From Silene noctiflora (Eukaryota > Streptophyta > Magnoliopsida > Caryophyllales > Caryophyllaceae), in assembly GCA_009801015.1 (NCBI GenBank), contig VHZZ01000294.1, positions 160,403 through 222,860 of the forward strand: a DNA stretch of 62,458 nucleotides, in the 5' to 3' direction. The translations under genes were made by a program, and so were the position numbers. A model generated the notes under the pieces. The model did not search any database and was not told the DNA's origin. It saw nothing but the letters and a program-made list of their open reading frames with translations. This document shows positions 30,841-43,762 of the stretch, piece after piece (position 1 is the stretch's first letter; the number at the start of each line of letters is the position of its first letter).

Positions 30841-32858
30841 TTTCAGTTTTTTTTTTTGAGCTCATTTTTTCTCTAAAAAATATTTTTATTATTAAAAATA
30901 ATTTCTAAAAATGAGAAAAAATCAAATTCCAAAAATATAGGCTATACCCCATTAATTTTATTGGTTGTTTATTGTTTTTCCTCAAACAAATAAAGACAAA
31001 GAAACAAAAAAAAAAAAAGGAAGAACAATTAAACAAGAACAACAACAACAAAAATAAAGCTTGAAGTTCGAGATCTTCCTCAGATCCGAGCTCTAAAGCG
31101 TATGTTTAATTTTTTTAAACATTTTATTTTGTTAAAGTTTCAATTTTTTTCATGGGTTTTTGTTTAATTGTTATAATGTTGCTTGATTTAATTGTTTTAT
31201 GTAATTATTGTTAGAAAGGTTTAAACTTTATGCATTTTTGTTGCTTAATTAGCTATGTTATTTAATATTTTTAATTGTTATTTTGTAAATATTCAATTTT
31301 TTTCATGGGGTTTTGTTTAATTTGTCATAATGTTGCTTGATTTAATTAATTTAGGTTATTATTGTTACAAATGTGTAAACTTTCTGTATTTTTGTTGCTT
31401 CATTAGCTATGTTTTTGTCTAATTTTGTTGTTAATTTGTGATGTAAAATTGATTTTGTGTTCTGGGTATGTGAGAAATCAAGGTTTGATCTTTTAGCTGG
31501 CATTGTTATTTCCCTGTAAATTGGAGTTCTGGGTATTTGATTTTATGTAATATTGTGTTTGATTGTGTTTGTCTGCATGTTATTTGGGGAGTTTGAATTT
31601 TTGCCATTTAGTAAATTTGAGGTTCTTGGGTCATTCGGAAACGGCCTCTTTGTGATGCTAGCACAAGGGTAAAACTGTGTAATCCAACCCCTTTACCTGC
31701 ATTCTTGCAGTTTGCGGGAGCTATTGAGGCACTGCGGTAATGGTGGTGTTGTATGTAAATTTGAGTTTCTATTTTTGCAGTCAACTTATAATTCTGACAT
31801 AGATTTAATCCTTGCTTTCGAGTGATTATGCTATCCGATTATAGTTTATGACATTATTTTTCCTGTAAATTTCAACATTGGTTTGTTTTTCGGGGAATAT
31901 TTCTAATTGGAGATGAATCCAAAAAAGCTTGGTAACTACTGGAATATGGAATATCCTTACATTTCAAAGTTTCTACTTTTCCAACACATTTTTCTTTCAT
32001 GTGTTGAATTTTGGTAAAGTAGAACTTATGATCTATATCTATATTTATATTCAAACCTCCTCAATTTTCAATGAACAAAGCTCATTTACCCGAAATATCG
32101 ACTTTTATACCTAGTGTAGAAGGGATATTGGGGTTTGACATACGCAACCTTACCATTTGTATAACAAAAGAGGCTTTTTTTTTTCATGTTGGTTGTTGGT
32201 TTGTTGAGAAAGATTTTAACTTTTTGACCGATTGTAATTTTTGTTGTTTTATTTGTTGAAAGAGGCGGTTTTCTTCGTGGTTTAGGAATTTTTCAACCAT
32301 TTGCTGTTCTTCTATCTTACTTTTTTATATTAATTTCGCAATCTTAAAGTCAAATTATGCTTTGTAAGGCTCTAGAAAATTTTGAATGTTTCTATCACTG
32401 ACCTTTTCTGTATAGTTTTATAATTGTGTTTACGCCTTTACGGTTAGATTAATTGATCGCGGTTGATTGATTCCAACGTCATTGCTTGAAAACCTTTTCA
32501 CAAACAAGATCCCAATTCCCAAATGCCTCTTATTTGATTTGTTAGGACGAAACTATTTGGGATCTGGCTAATTACTTTGATCTTATATGATTTGTTTGAA
32601 TTCCTGTGATTGGATAACCAACATTAATGAACTCTTGGCTGTAAGCAATTCTACAAAGAATAAACGATCTTGAGTAGGGTTGTACACTTGTACACGGTCT
32701 TTTCCATATACTTTGGGTTCTGCTATACTTACGTTCTTATATGGCTTTGTAACCCATTTGCATTCTCAAGATTTTTCCTTTTAGAGTCTTAGGTAATATT
32801 TCGGTCATTCAGTTATGCAGGGAATGAAGTGACTATTTGATCTTATATGTGCAGTGCA

Positions 32859-35800
32859 ATGGGAAGGGATATCACAGGTGTACGTGGAGATCTGAGTAAG
32901 TCACCTTATGCCAAAGTTAGACCGAAAATTGCTGCTGAAAGCAACCAAGAAGTCGATCCGAATTCGCCTGTAGACAACAAGGAAGTTAAGGACTGTGAGG
33001 TGAAGGAGTGCACATCAGAGGCCCCACGAGCGCAAAATAGTTCAGAGAATAAAGACAAGTTTGCGGTCAATAATACCAATTCCGAGTCAGAAAGTCCCGA
33101 GGTGAGATCTGCTAAATCCGAGGATCAAAAGTCTAGCTCCCCTGGAAAACCATCATCTTCCACTGAAAACTCGAAGATAAAGAACACACCACAGAAGCCG
33201 TCTGAGGTGACAATTGATAAGCAAGTCTGTGGTAGCCCAAGTGCTGTTGAAACCCCTGTTTCTCCATCTGGAAGAAAGTCCAAGTCTCCTGACTCTTCTG
33301 GCAAGAAATCACAAGTTAGTGTATGTATCTCACTATTTTAGTGCTTGACTTGGATGTTGTTATCTATGATTTAACAGCTGTTCTTTTAGATGAAGTTACA
33401 ATTTCTTTAATGATGTAGTGTTGCGGACTTGCGGTTAGAGGTAGCATTTGGGTTAGTTCACTCGGTTTAAGGTCGGGTCTTGGTGGGTTCAAATTTTGTC
33501 TTACTCCTCTGGTCAGGTCCGGTATGGTTTGGTCATATCGGTATAGGCTCACTTAGACTTGTAGTGATCTAGGTCACTATTGTGGTATTTTGAATTCAAG
33601 TATGCTGGAAAGTTAGTGTAAAGATACCGTTAACCGCTATGCACGTTACTGATTCACTGATTCTATGTTTGACTTCTATAGTATTTTTTGAAAAGGAGAT
33701 CTTTTTGTGTTGTTATGCATAGGATTGAAAGAGTTAAATTCACACAATACATGAAAATCTTAATTTTTCAAGTATATGGCTTATATTTTCTGCCTTCTTT
33801 TTATCTTTTTACTTTTCGTCTTTGTACAGTTATTCACACTGATACCTTGAGAAATTGTTGATGAAACTGTGACAATACTGTGTCGATATTATTTGCCTCT
33901 GCGTGTGCTTCATCTTTTAGAGAACTTATTAAGACAATCTGGTGAATGTAGTGCAATATGCCATCATTTGTACTGGGGGAAAGCTGAGAGTTCATATTCA
34001 GTCTTTTGGTAGTTTGGCATTAATTTGATTCGGAACTAGTGGTTTGAAAATAAACTAACAGTCTAGTTAATTCTTTTGAAGAGAGCTTTTGGCGCTTTTT
34101 TTGTCTGAAGCGGCTTGATTCAGACAATAATTTGTCTGAAGTGAAAATATTTTTTTTTGTTGTTGTAATTTGTCTGAAAGGTAATGAAGGTGGTCGGTAG
34201 CTTTTGGCGCTTTTTTTTGGTGGCTGGGTATTGTTGAAGGGTTGAGGCTTTCGATGAACGTTTGGGTCGTGTTGGGGTGGGTTAGAGATTTGAAGGCGAG
34301 GAGGATAATACTTGACAAAGGGGTGTTAATATGGTTATTTTTATAACTTGCTACATCATAACATTCCTAAGCTTACCTACATCTGAGATGCACAGAACCT
34401 ATAGGAGAATTGGGACGGCTCAAAAAGGAAGAGAGGGGGTATTTAGCAATGCTTTTCAACTAAATGTCTGTTTATACTCTGTAGTTCATAACGATTTGGG
34501 TCATTTCTCAAGTTTGTCAGCTGTGATAATGTCGTAAACCTTTTTACTGTCTGCAGCCAAGTACTCCGATCATGACAAGAAAGCTTTTAGACGAAGAGGA
34601 TAATTGGTCTATGACATCTTCGTATCCTTTTCTTTATTTACCTTTTATTTCCTCAGCTTATTAGTCGTAATTTCACAATTGTAATTTTGGTAGCCTTAAT
34701 TCCAGCAATGAAGTAGGGATGTTTAAAGCTTATGGCAAGAAGTTCAAAATAAATTTAAAAGGCAAAAGAGAGTTCACAGTGACGTAAATGCTTTTCCTAT
34801 ATAAGTTGGATATCCTGCTTGGAATGGCATCAGTAACAAGACGTGGTCTAGCCGTTCGTTTGTTATAAGTTACGACAGATTAATATACAATGATGAGAGT
34901 AATTTTCATTTCTTAGTAGTCGGGATTTTACTTCTAAAAGTTTGAATATTAAAATAGGTGATAACATTTTTAGACTCTTGAAAAATCCATGAACCATGTT
35001 AATTCTTAACCTGAAGTAGTGCATCGGTTCGGACTACAAGATCCAGAACTACTGTTCCAGTAGCCCCTTCATTTTCGATTTCTGACCGCTTACAAAAGCG
35101 AAAAGAGGTAAGCTTCTGAATTGTTTTTTCATGCTCCTTGGTTTAGAGTTTAGACGAACTCACCGTCTTAATCTTGTGAATTCTGATGTTTCTCATCGTA
35201 GTACTATGCAAAGTTAGAGGAAAAGCGTAAAGCTCTAGAGGCAGAGAAAAAGGAGTACGAGGCAAGGACTAAGGTATATCATTTGTGTAAAATCATTATT
35301 AAGTGAACAGCCGCCTCTTAATTCTTGTTCAGCATTTTGCTTCATGCCAGCATATTCGTCTTTAGTCCTTGTTTAAAAATGTTTTATCTGTAGAAATCTG
35401 AGGATCGTCGCATTAATGAGTAGGAAATACTGTTTTCTTAGAGACTACGACATAAAAATCATTGTGATTCCTCGCATAAAGAAAACATTAAGAACCATGG
35501 AAAGGAGTTACTCTTTACATAATTTCCATGATTTCCTTTCAATCATTGTGATTTTCAGGAAGAGGAAGAAGCAGCAATAAAGCAGCTCAGGAAAAACATG
35601 AAGTTCAAGGCTAATCCAGTTCCGAGTTTTTATTATGAGAAGCCTCCACCCAAGAAGGAATTTACGAAGGTACATTGCATTATATTCTATATCTCATTAT
35701 TTCTCTTTCTCTCTTGGTAGTTCCCTTCTCAACAAGGTGTGTCAGCTGCCTTTTTGTTTTGTGATTATGCTAAGCGCTATCAGAAGTCGGGTTTCATAAA

Positions 35801-36824
35801 ATTCTTTCAATTTCATTTGCTGTTTAGTAGTCATTTTGTTTTATCTTCTCCTTAGCCTCTAAGTAAATTCCATTTTCCTTCCGCCACTTACCTTTGGCTC
35901 GGTAGCACTCTAAAGTCTAAACCAACGTTTCATGCAATCGCGCCCTTCTAAAGTTTCCCAACGGTATAAACCTATGACTTGCCTAATATGATCATTCTAT
36001 TCTTTGCTCTTTAAAACAGTACATTTATACTGCTCTTCTCGTGATGGTATCTTCTTACGATGCCCTACTCTTCTTTTCATACGCCATTTATGATTCCAAC
36101 TCATGCTATTGCCATACTCTTGGGAAACTTTGTTGCTGTACTAGACTAAAACTTCAAGGATCAGCTAATATAGCCGGTAAAGTTCTTAAGATGTGATATT
36201 CCTGACCTGAGATTGAAACTCGTGAGCACATAATTGTTCCTTAAGACTGTTTACACGCAAAAAACCATTCCTTTTTCAACTTTGTTACGTTGTGCTTTTT
36301 TTCTTTTCAAAGAATCGAAACTAGATATTAGACTGACATTTGCCTGTCATCTGTTGGGAACTACGGTGCGGTATGCTTGTGGTGTCTCTTAATACCATAA
36401 GAAATAAACCCTCCTAAGTCCAAACTACCAAAGTGAAACTCATAGCATTTCAAGCTCTCGCCATGTGGATAACCTTGGCTTTCATTTATTGGGTATAAAT
36501 AACCGACTTTCATATTGAATGCTACCCTAGCTTCCAACAACTCGGGCCGTGTCACCCACGTTTGGTCGTAGAAAGAGCTTCAATGATGCAGTAGTCAGGT
36601 CCTCTCCTGAAGAAAAAGTACTTGGACGTTCACTCCGACACAGCCTAGGCAGTCAAAGTCAAAAGGTACGCGCAACACTGAGTAGCACACCTAAGCGTAA
36701 AGACTCACTAGTCGGGAGTGCCTCCAAACCCAAGGACCGGTTGAAGTCGGTAAAGGAGACAACAAAACAAACTCCTCCTAAGATCACTGATCAGACCAAC
36801 CCAGACATTGCTGTTCATTCTTGA
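32859..36824 (+). CDS. WVD2-like (WDL) microtubule-binding protein, TPX2 domain
   Basis: Exons 32859-33314, 34557-34621, 35020-35107, 35202-35273, 35559-35669 and 36531-36824 join in frame, giving 361 aa. The ATG follows a 3' splice site by four bases (TGCAG then TGCAATGG), so a non-coding first exon (around 30,850-31,099, donor GTATGTTT) is likely. The start MGRDITGVRG is typical. Residues 1-175 are Ser/Lys/Glu-rich and disordered. The TPX2_importin/KLEEK region runs from about 190 to 255: SDRLQKRKEYYAKLEEK (KLEEK at 207-211), a Glu/Lys helix, and MKFKANPVPSFYYEKPPPKK. The tail is basic. WVD2/WDL proteins bundle cortical microtubules and steer cell expansion and organ twisting. Which WDL subtype it is cannot be settled here. 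Confidence 0.92.
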
Positions 36825-38330
36825 TCTCAGTTGCTTACTGTTTTAGATTTGGTTGAGCTTTGAAACGAAAGCGTGAGGAAGGCGAAAAAGGGTGCATGAC
36901 CAGAAAAAAAAACCCGACATTTTCGCTTGAGCCTTCCTTTCTATGTTTATGTTTAACTTGATTTTTGACTGAGTTTTTGCAATGTTTGAAATATGTGCTG
37001 TATATTTCTGTAACTTATGTTTAGTACATATCATAACCATATAAGAAGAATTGCCAAACCCTTTTGTACTTTATGTTTGATTGTGAGATCAATGATGATG
37101 GAACTAACCTCTTGCTTTAGACATGGATTTGTTCATGCATGTTTATTACTAGCATGCAAGGTGGAACGAGATTCTTTCTAGATTTCGAGTCTGTCACCCT
37201 GGTAAAATGGGTGACTAACTTCTTATGCATGACTTGCATGTTATCGCATATATACCTGGTAAAAAGATAGTGGCTGCAGAATCCCTCGTCATTCAGATTT
37301 TTTCATGGACACGGTCTCACATATATGAGATCGTAAGTTATAACACGGGTTTTTCAATTTTCTTTGCTTATTAACTACCATTTTAAATTATTTTCGATAT
37401 AAATACTTTCAAATATATTTGATAAAATAATAATTATATTATTACTAAATGTATTTGCATGGTTAGGTGAAGACTAAGCAGAATTCTTCCAGTGACAGAG
37501 ATGATTAAACAAGCAATAGAGGGTGATTTATCTCCAATAAATCAATGAATAAAAGGCAGTCCAAAGATTAAATCATATACTCATTCAATTTCATAGTATT
37601 TACAAAAAATCTATTTTTCGGAATCGATTTTTTATATGGTTGCTACATTTCAATTGTATATCCATAACCCATTGTTACTCATATTTTTGAAATTTAATGG
37701 TCAAAATGTTGTCAGTTTATGAATCACAAAAATTACAATTTATGATAAATGATTGTAATTTAAACAAAAGTTGAAGGATTTTTTTTTTTTGTCATAATCT
37801 ACTTTTTAATTTATCGATTTTTTACATTGTATCCTTCGACATCATTATAAATATTAGATTATCAAAATAAAATCAAGATAAACTACAAATCATTATAAAT
37901 ATTAGACTATCAAAATAAATCAAGATAAATTACAAATGTTCGATACTAAGTGTCTTTTTATTGAGTTGATCTTAAGTATAAATTTGTTTTACATAACAAT
38001 TTGCGATTTAAGGTAGGTCACGACATTAAACTTAACAGGTGAATCAGTCGAGTGTATTGCAATACAAAAGAAACACAACAAAATAATCATTCAAGTCGGA
38101 TCAAATACAAATGATTCGAGTCAATTCAAATTGCCGATAAAATACAAATCCTCAATCAAGATGCAAATCAAATACGAATCGGTAAATTATCATATTGTCG
38201 AATCAATTTCGCGAGGTCAAATACAAATCCTATATGAGTCGATCAATTCTATCGAATTGTCGGATCAATTTTACGAGGTCTAATACAAATACAAAATCAA
38301 AATGCAAATCAAATACGAGTCGGTCACTTA
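36825..38330. other. Intergenic region
   Basis: AT-rich without a recognised gene. A short duplicated block (ATCATTATAAATATTAGA..TATCAAAATAAA at about 37848 and 37888) and the repeat at 38150 are all that stands out. Confidence 0.5.
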
Positions 38331-38930
38331 TAGACCTGTCAAACGGGTCGGGTCAGATATGGGTCGGGTTATACGGGTCACGGGTCGGGTTAGGGTCAGA
38401 ATACGGGTCAAGAAATAATTTCTAACGTCTTTTTTAATCTATTTTTTTAATTAAAAAAATAATTTTTAAAAACGTAAAACATATTTAAAATTAATATTTT
38501 AATCATATTCAACGTTTACATTAGTTATTTCAACGTTTACATTAATTATATTGACATAATTATTAAATTAAAGTTTTTTTAATAATTATTTTAGTATCAA
38601 GTATTGTAAAAGTGATATAAAATTGACTTTTTAGTTATGTTTGTAATTTTTAATAATAAAAAAACAATTTTTTAACAATTTTTTTCAAATATAATATAAA
38701 AATATTAATATTTTAATAAAAATCTTGATTTATCTTTGACCCAACGGGTCGACCCGTTCGGGTCGGGTCTTGACCCTAAAATAACGGGTCATTTCGGGTT
38801 CGGGTCAAGCGGGTCACGGGTCGAAAAAACCGGATTTGTAACCCTAAAAACGGGTCGGGTTTCGGGTCGGATCGAGTTTTGACAGGTCTAGTCACTTATA
38901 TCGGATTGTCGGATCAGTTTTGCCAGGTCT
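38150..38930 (+). repeat. Three degenerate direct repeats, the third split by a hAT element
   Basis: The motif CGGATCAATTTTACGAGGTCT and its relatives occur near 38200, 38262 and 38910, with ATACAAATC and GAGTCG. The third is interrupted at GTCACTTA by the element at 38331-38890, so the repeats predate the insertion. Confidence 0.6.
38331..38890. mobile_element. hAT-like non-autonomous element (560 bp) with perfect 8-bp TSD
   Basis: TIRs TAGACCTGTCAAA and TTTGACAGGTCTA. Flanked by exact copies of GTCACTTA at 38323-38330 and 38891-38898. CGGGTCGGGT-rich ends surround an AT-rich middle, and there is no transposase. An 8-bp target duplication is a hAT hallmark. Confidence 0.88.
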
Positions 38931-39129
38931 AGAACCAAACTATGCAAAGCCCAAGCCTCCCTTTTTTCCTCCCTCCCTCCCTCTCTGCCTCCATTAATTA
39001 CTCCCTCATTTCCTCTCAACAATTCCACCATTTTTACTCACTCTCCTCTCAAAATCTCCAAAATCTCTCAAAAACCCAATTCAATTCGTCAAAAACCCAT
39101 CTCAAATCACCAATTCAATCTAAATTCCA

Positions 39130-39516
39130 ATGAAAATCTCAATTTCCCCCAATTCTGCTTCATCTTCTTCAACTACAACCACTTCTTCTTGTTCATCCAC
39201 CACCACCACCGCAACAACCACCGAAAAAACCACCGTACCACAGCGGTGCATAGGTCTAGACCTTCTTGTTAAAGCCGCCGTCTACCATGTCGTCGGTTCA
39301 GTCATCGGAGTTCCTTACATTCAACGCCGCGTTATTCGACGTCGTAAACCTGCTATTCGTTTCAATCCGATTCTAATCTCTACTCAAATTCAAGAACACC
39401 TTGATCATGATCATGATCATGATGAAGATGATGAATTGATTGTTGTTGGTAAGGTAAAGCAACAATCTGTGAAGCTCAAGGATCGATGTAGGAGAAAGAG
39501 ATCAATTAAGACTTGA
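39130..39516 (+). CDS. Small basic plant protein of unknown function, 128 aa
   Basis: Single exon. The N-terminus is a Ser/Thr tract (residues 10-35). A more ordered core follows: QRCIGLDLLVKAAVYHVVGSVIGVPYIQRRVIRRRKP, with a hydrophobic stretch and an Arg-rich cluster that could be a nuclear signal. Then come a DHDHDHDEDDE run from a GATCAT repeat (about 39405-39430) and a basic tail. The core looks conserved and I recall similar short plant proteins, but I cannot name a family or role. The leader at 38942-39129 is pyrimidine-rich. Confidence 0.65.
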   Translation: MKISISPNSASSSSTTTTSSCSSTTTTATTTEKTTVPQRCIGLDLLVKAAVYHVVGSVIGVPYIQRRVIRRRKPAIRFNPILISTQIQEHLDHDHDHDEDDELIVVGKVKQQSVKLKDRCRRKRSIKT

Positions 39517-39942
39517 ATTTTTGATTTTGGAATCTGGGTTTTGATCGGTTGATCTTGGATTTTGATGATCGTTTTTCTGTTTTCTTCCCATTTTTCGGAT
39601 TTTCCGTTACATACAACAATAAGTAGTCTTTGAGAAGTGGGAATAAAATAGAAAGACGAAATTTTTGAGAATTAATTCCTTTTTCTCAGCCATTTGTTTA
39701 TCTTTGATGTTCTCCGTGAGAAGTATTTTAATCAAAGGTAAACAAATGATCGGGTTAGACGGATTATTTGGTTTTTGGTTGGAAATGTGATCAAAGATGT
39801 CATCTTTTTTTGGATGAAATATGATGAATGATGATTCATTTTGCTGTTTTTTTTTTTTTTTTTTTTTTTTTGTAAATATAGATGAATTAGAATTTAGAAG
39901 AATGGAATTAATGTAGTAGTTTGATTAAGAATGTTGTAGGGT

Positions 39943-41240
39943 TGTACTAGAAGTGTAACTATTGTTGCATGAATGAATGAATGAATGAATGATTACGATT
40001 TGCAGAAATGCATGACTTCCTTTTTGTTTACATGATGAGTCGGAAAGAGAGAAGTGAGTGTCTCGAAATGTGAATCAATGCTCTGATCCTGAATTTTGAT
40101 CTTTTTGTTTAGTCATCTGATTTTACTTTAAAGCAGATGGTATTGTTGCATGCTCCATTTCAATGCATGTTTTTGAAACTGGCTGATTCCGAATTCTCTG
40201 ATGACAAGAAAGACCAGTGCAGAATTGGTTCTTGATCAATTCCTGAAGTACAGTGAGTTTGGATTTGAGGTGAATCAGTGAAATGGGAGCTGCCATTTAC
40301 TTGTGTAAGTGGAATCGCGTAGCTGAAGAAGGGTAAGCACTTAGATCAACACGTAAGGTGTTAATACTCTGTATCTCTTAGGTTAAACTTGAGATACTGA
40401 GTTCAATTCCCTGAGGGTGCAGTGTCGAATGCTAGCTGAAACTCGGAAGGAAGAACTTTGTCGTTGTGTATCCTACCTAGTGTGTTTGGTTTTTGATCAA
40501 TATGTACTAGAAGTGTAACTATTGTTGCATGAATGAATGAATGATTACGATTTGCAGAAATGCATGACTTCCTTTTTGTTTACATGATGAGTCGGAAAGA
40601 GAGAAGTGAGTGTCTCGAAATGTGAATCAATGCTCTGATCCTGAATTTTGATCTTTTTGTTTAGTCATCTGATTTTACTTTAAAGCAGATGGTATTGTTG
40701 CATGCTCCATTTCAATGCATGTTTTTGAAACTGGCTGCTTTCAAATTCTCTGATGACAAGAAAGATCAGTGCAGAATGGGTTCTTGATCAATTCCTGAAA
40801 TACAGTGAGTTTGGATTTGAGGTGAATCAGTGAAATGGGAGCTGCCATTTACTTGTGTAAGTGGAATCGCGTAGCTGAAGAAGGGTAAGCACTTAGATCA
40901 ACACGTAAGGTGTTAATACTCCGTATCTCTTAGGTTAAACTTGAGATACTGAGTTCAATTCCCTGAGGGTGCAGTGTCGAATGCTGCTTTCGAATTCTCT
41001 GATGACAAGAAAGATCAGTGCAGAATTGGTTCTTGATCAATTCCTGAAGTACAGTGAGTTTGGATTTGAGGTGAATCAGTGAAATGGGAGTAATTGTATC
41101 AGGTGATCAATTCTCTGATAACAGTTAAACCTGAGATGTCGAGTTCAATTACCTGCAATTCCAGGAATGCTAAAACTCGGAAGGAAGAACTTTGTCGTCG
41201 TGTGTCTACCTACTGTGTTTGTTTTCGATGTGAATCATGT
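39943..41240 (+). repeat. Tandem duplication, about 560 and 480 bp plus a partial third copy
   Basis: Unit 1 (39943-40502) and unit 2 (40503-40982) start TGTACTAGAAGTGTAACTAT and are nearly identical. They differ in GAATGAAT repeat number and by a deletion in unit 2. A third, partial and more diverged copy runs from 40984 to about 41240. Each contains GAGATACTGAGTTCAATTCC, which resembles a pol III B box, so an old SINE may be included. No coding sequence is recognised. Confidence 0.88.
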
Positions 41241-41633
41241 AAATGTAAGTTATGGAACAGCACTTGTTGCCAGTTTGCCATACTGTATAATTTTGCGCAT
41301 TTTCTTTTGCAGCGGGATTAGAGAGCATTCGTGTCATACAGACAGTCAGTCATAGGTATAATGAGCTTCGACTCTACAATACTCATAGATCTTATGAGTT
41401 TCGACTCTTTGCCATTGCTTGTCGAATAAATTGGCATTGTGTGGTCGCAGCTTGTCGGGAACAACATTTGGAGTAAACGGGAAGATATATTCATCAATCC
41501 ACTACACACTACATTATTGCATATGACCCTTACATGATACAATTACAAACCGACTGCCCTAGCATCGAAACCTTTTGTAAATGTCGGATGTCTGTCATCG
41601 GAAAGGCGAATACATCAACTCCTCACAAAAAAA

Positions 41634-41693
41634 NNNNNNNNNNNNNNNNNNNNNNNNNNNNNNNNNNNNNNNNNNNNNNNNNNNNNNNNNNNN
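41634..41693. other. Assembly gap (60 N)
   Basis: Unknown bases. Sequence on the two sides does not obviously join. Confidence 0.99.
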
Positions 41694-42109
41694 ACTAGAT
41701 CCCCTAATTATAGCCAGTATTGTTTTGTACACTAACTATATATTGTGAATAATAACACAACCCTAATCAAGGGATTGAATCATTAACAGTCATTTCAGCT
41801 AATTTATTTGACCGAAATAATAAAATTAGATTTTATCTGAATTTGAGTACATTAATATTACTCAATTGAAAGCGAGATAAAAAAATATTCGTGTAATTGC
41901 ATATTCTTTTTCATTCATATTGACAAGAATGTATTGAACAAGCATAATTCAATTGTGAATAAAAATCTTCTGCCCAATATTTTGATTCAAGGTTTCACTG
42001 AATTTGTTTCGATATAATATCCAAAATTTGGATCTAAAAATGTTGATTATTTGTCTAGCAAACTTTTTTTTATTTATTTGACCAAAATTTTAGTTAACTT
42101 TTTAATTAA

Positions 42110-42339
42110 GACCATCTACAATAACAAATACTTCTATGTTTAAAGATGATATATTTACATTCATTACCCCACAGTAACGAAAACATTGTATCAAAAGATG
42201 ACTTTTTGCCAAACTCATCCAAATATGATGAGTTTCCCAAAAAAAGTCATCTTTTGATAAATAAATTTGGTTGTTGTGGGGTGATAAATGTAAGAATATC
42301 AACTTTAGAAGTTTAATTTTTTTGTTGTTGTAGATGGTC
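42110..42339. mobile_element. Foldback MITE, 230 bp
   Basis: Starts GACCATCTACAATAACAA and ends TTGTTGTAGATGGTC, with inner inverted repeats such as TCAAAAGATGACTTTTT/AAAAAGTCATCTTTTGA. The whole element folds on itself. A related end (TTGTTGTTGTGGATGCTC) lies at about 42490. Confidence 0.7.
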
Positions 42340-43142
42340 GAGGATGAGAATGTTAATATTTATGAGTATTTAATTGTCTTTTTTTTTTTTAGTGAGGTGA
42401 GGGGTTGAGGTCCTATTAAAATTTATTGTTATTGTGTAAAGTTTTTGGGTAAAAAAATCAGTTGATGCTCCACAAAAATAAAAAAAACTTATTGTTGTTG
42501 TGGATGCTCTAACGAAATGGTCAACGAAATAAGCCAACTAAAATGAAATTCTAATTAGGGTGAATATTAATATTAATTTGTACATATTTCTTCGAACACT
42601 TTGATTTTTGGTGAATATTAATACCAACTCTTCTTTTAGTTTGCAAAAGAAATCACTCAAATTCTACCTGATTCGGACTAACTTTGAAGCAAAATTAATT
42701 TGGGAATAATGTCACATTTGCATATTAGAGTTTCTGTTTTTGACAACGGTAGCCAGTTGAGAGCATTAAAAAGTGTCGATTATGGGTAACGAGGTCAGTA
42801 TATTTGATAGTATGAGTGAAAATGGTGGTGCATTTAAAGAGTTTTTGTTGGTGGCCAAGTTAATTTACTTGAGAGAGTAAGGGGGGAGGCTCCTGGAAAA
42901 ATTCACATGCGAGTATCCTATATCGTCGGAAAATGAGAGATTGCACCACTTTAGAACCAATGAGGTTACTCCTCTATTGTTAATTAGTTTAAAGATGGAA
43001 GCTCCCTTGTGTCTATCGAGTGGTCTGTCTCTCGTTTGTTTGGGGTGTGGCTTGAGTCGTTTGCATGTTCTAATATGATATCAGAACCTCGGTTTTCGTC
43101 CAAGGTTCCAAATTTAAAATGGACCCAAAGCATGCCACCAAT

Positions 43143-43646
43143 TAGGGCTGAGCAAAATTATACGATACAGTTTTATCATACGTATCTGATACGCTATACG
43201 ATTTTAATTATACGGATTTTCGGATATCCGATACGGTTATCTAAAAACCGTATCGGATAAGGATCGGCAAAATATGAAACCGGATATACGGTATCCGATA
43301 CGGTTGCCTTTTTTCTAGAATAAAATATTAAAATATATACATAAATCACAAAATAACCAATATGTTGGTGATTAAACCTTATTAATATGTAACTTTATAA
43401 CTTATTTACTCTTATAACTTTTTAAAACACTTTTATGTTGCTAAAAAAACAAACAATCACACATAGAAAAGTAAAAAAATATATTAAATTACATATGTGA
43501 AGCTGAAAACCGGATACCGGATATACGGTTTCCGTATATACGGAAAAACCGTATCGGATAAGGATACTAAGAACGGAGATTTAAAAAACCGGATATCCGA
43601 TACGGTTTCTAAAACCGTATCGGATATCCGGTTTTGTTCACCCCTA
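43143..43646. mobile_element. hAT-like element, about 504 bp
   Basis: Starts TAGGGCTGAGCAAAA and ends TTTTGTTCACCCCTA, imperfect inverted ends. Subterminal regions carry many GGATATCCGATACGGTT-type inverted repeats. No exact target duplication was found and no transposase is present. Confidence 0.55.
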
Positions 43647-43762
43647 GTCCCCACCTTGTCCCCCTATTCGTTTTGTGAGTGACATTGCCCGTCTTCATTT
43701 GTGACCCGTCACAAGGGAGACGCTTTGTTATTAATTTGATGAAATATAAACTCTAGAAGATT

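Larger units (their letters stand above)
41694..43762. other. Intergenic region right of the gap
   Basis: No gene found. It holds the elements at 42110 and 43143, and a short remnant of the GACGGATAGTG MITE family at about 43680-43730. I looked here on the minus strand for the expected last exon of the DUF1685 gene and did not see it. Confidence 0.5.

Noticed and set aside
36361..36555. Minus-strand frame near the last WDL exon
   Set aside because: Overlaps the acceptor and start of a well-supported plus-strand exon.
38942..39133. 63-codon frame before the 128-aa protein
   Set aside because: Pyrimidine-rich leader of the next gene; overlaps its ATG and has no protein-like features.
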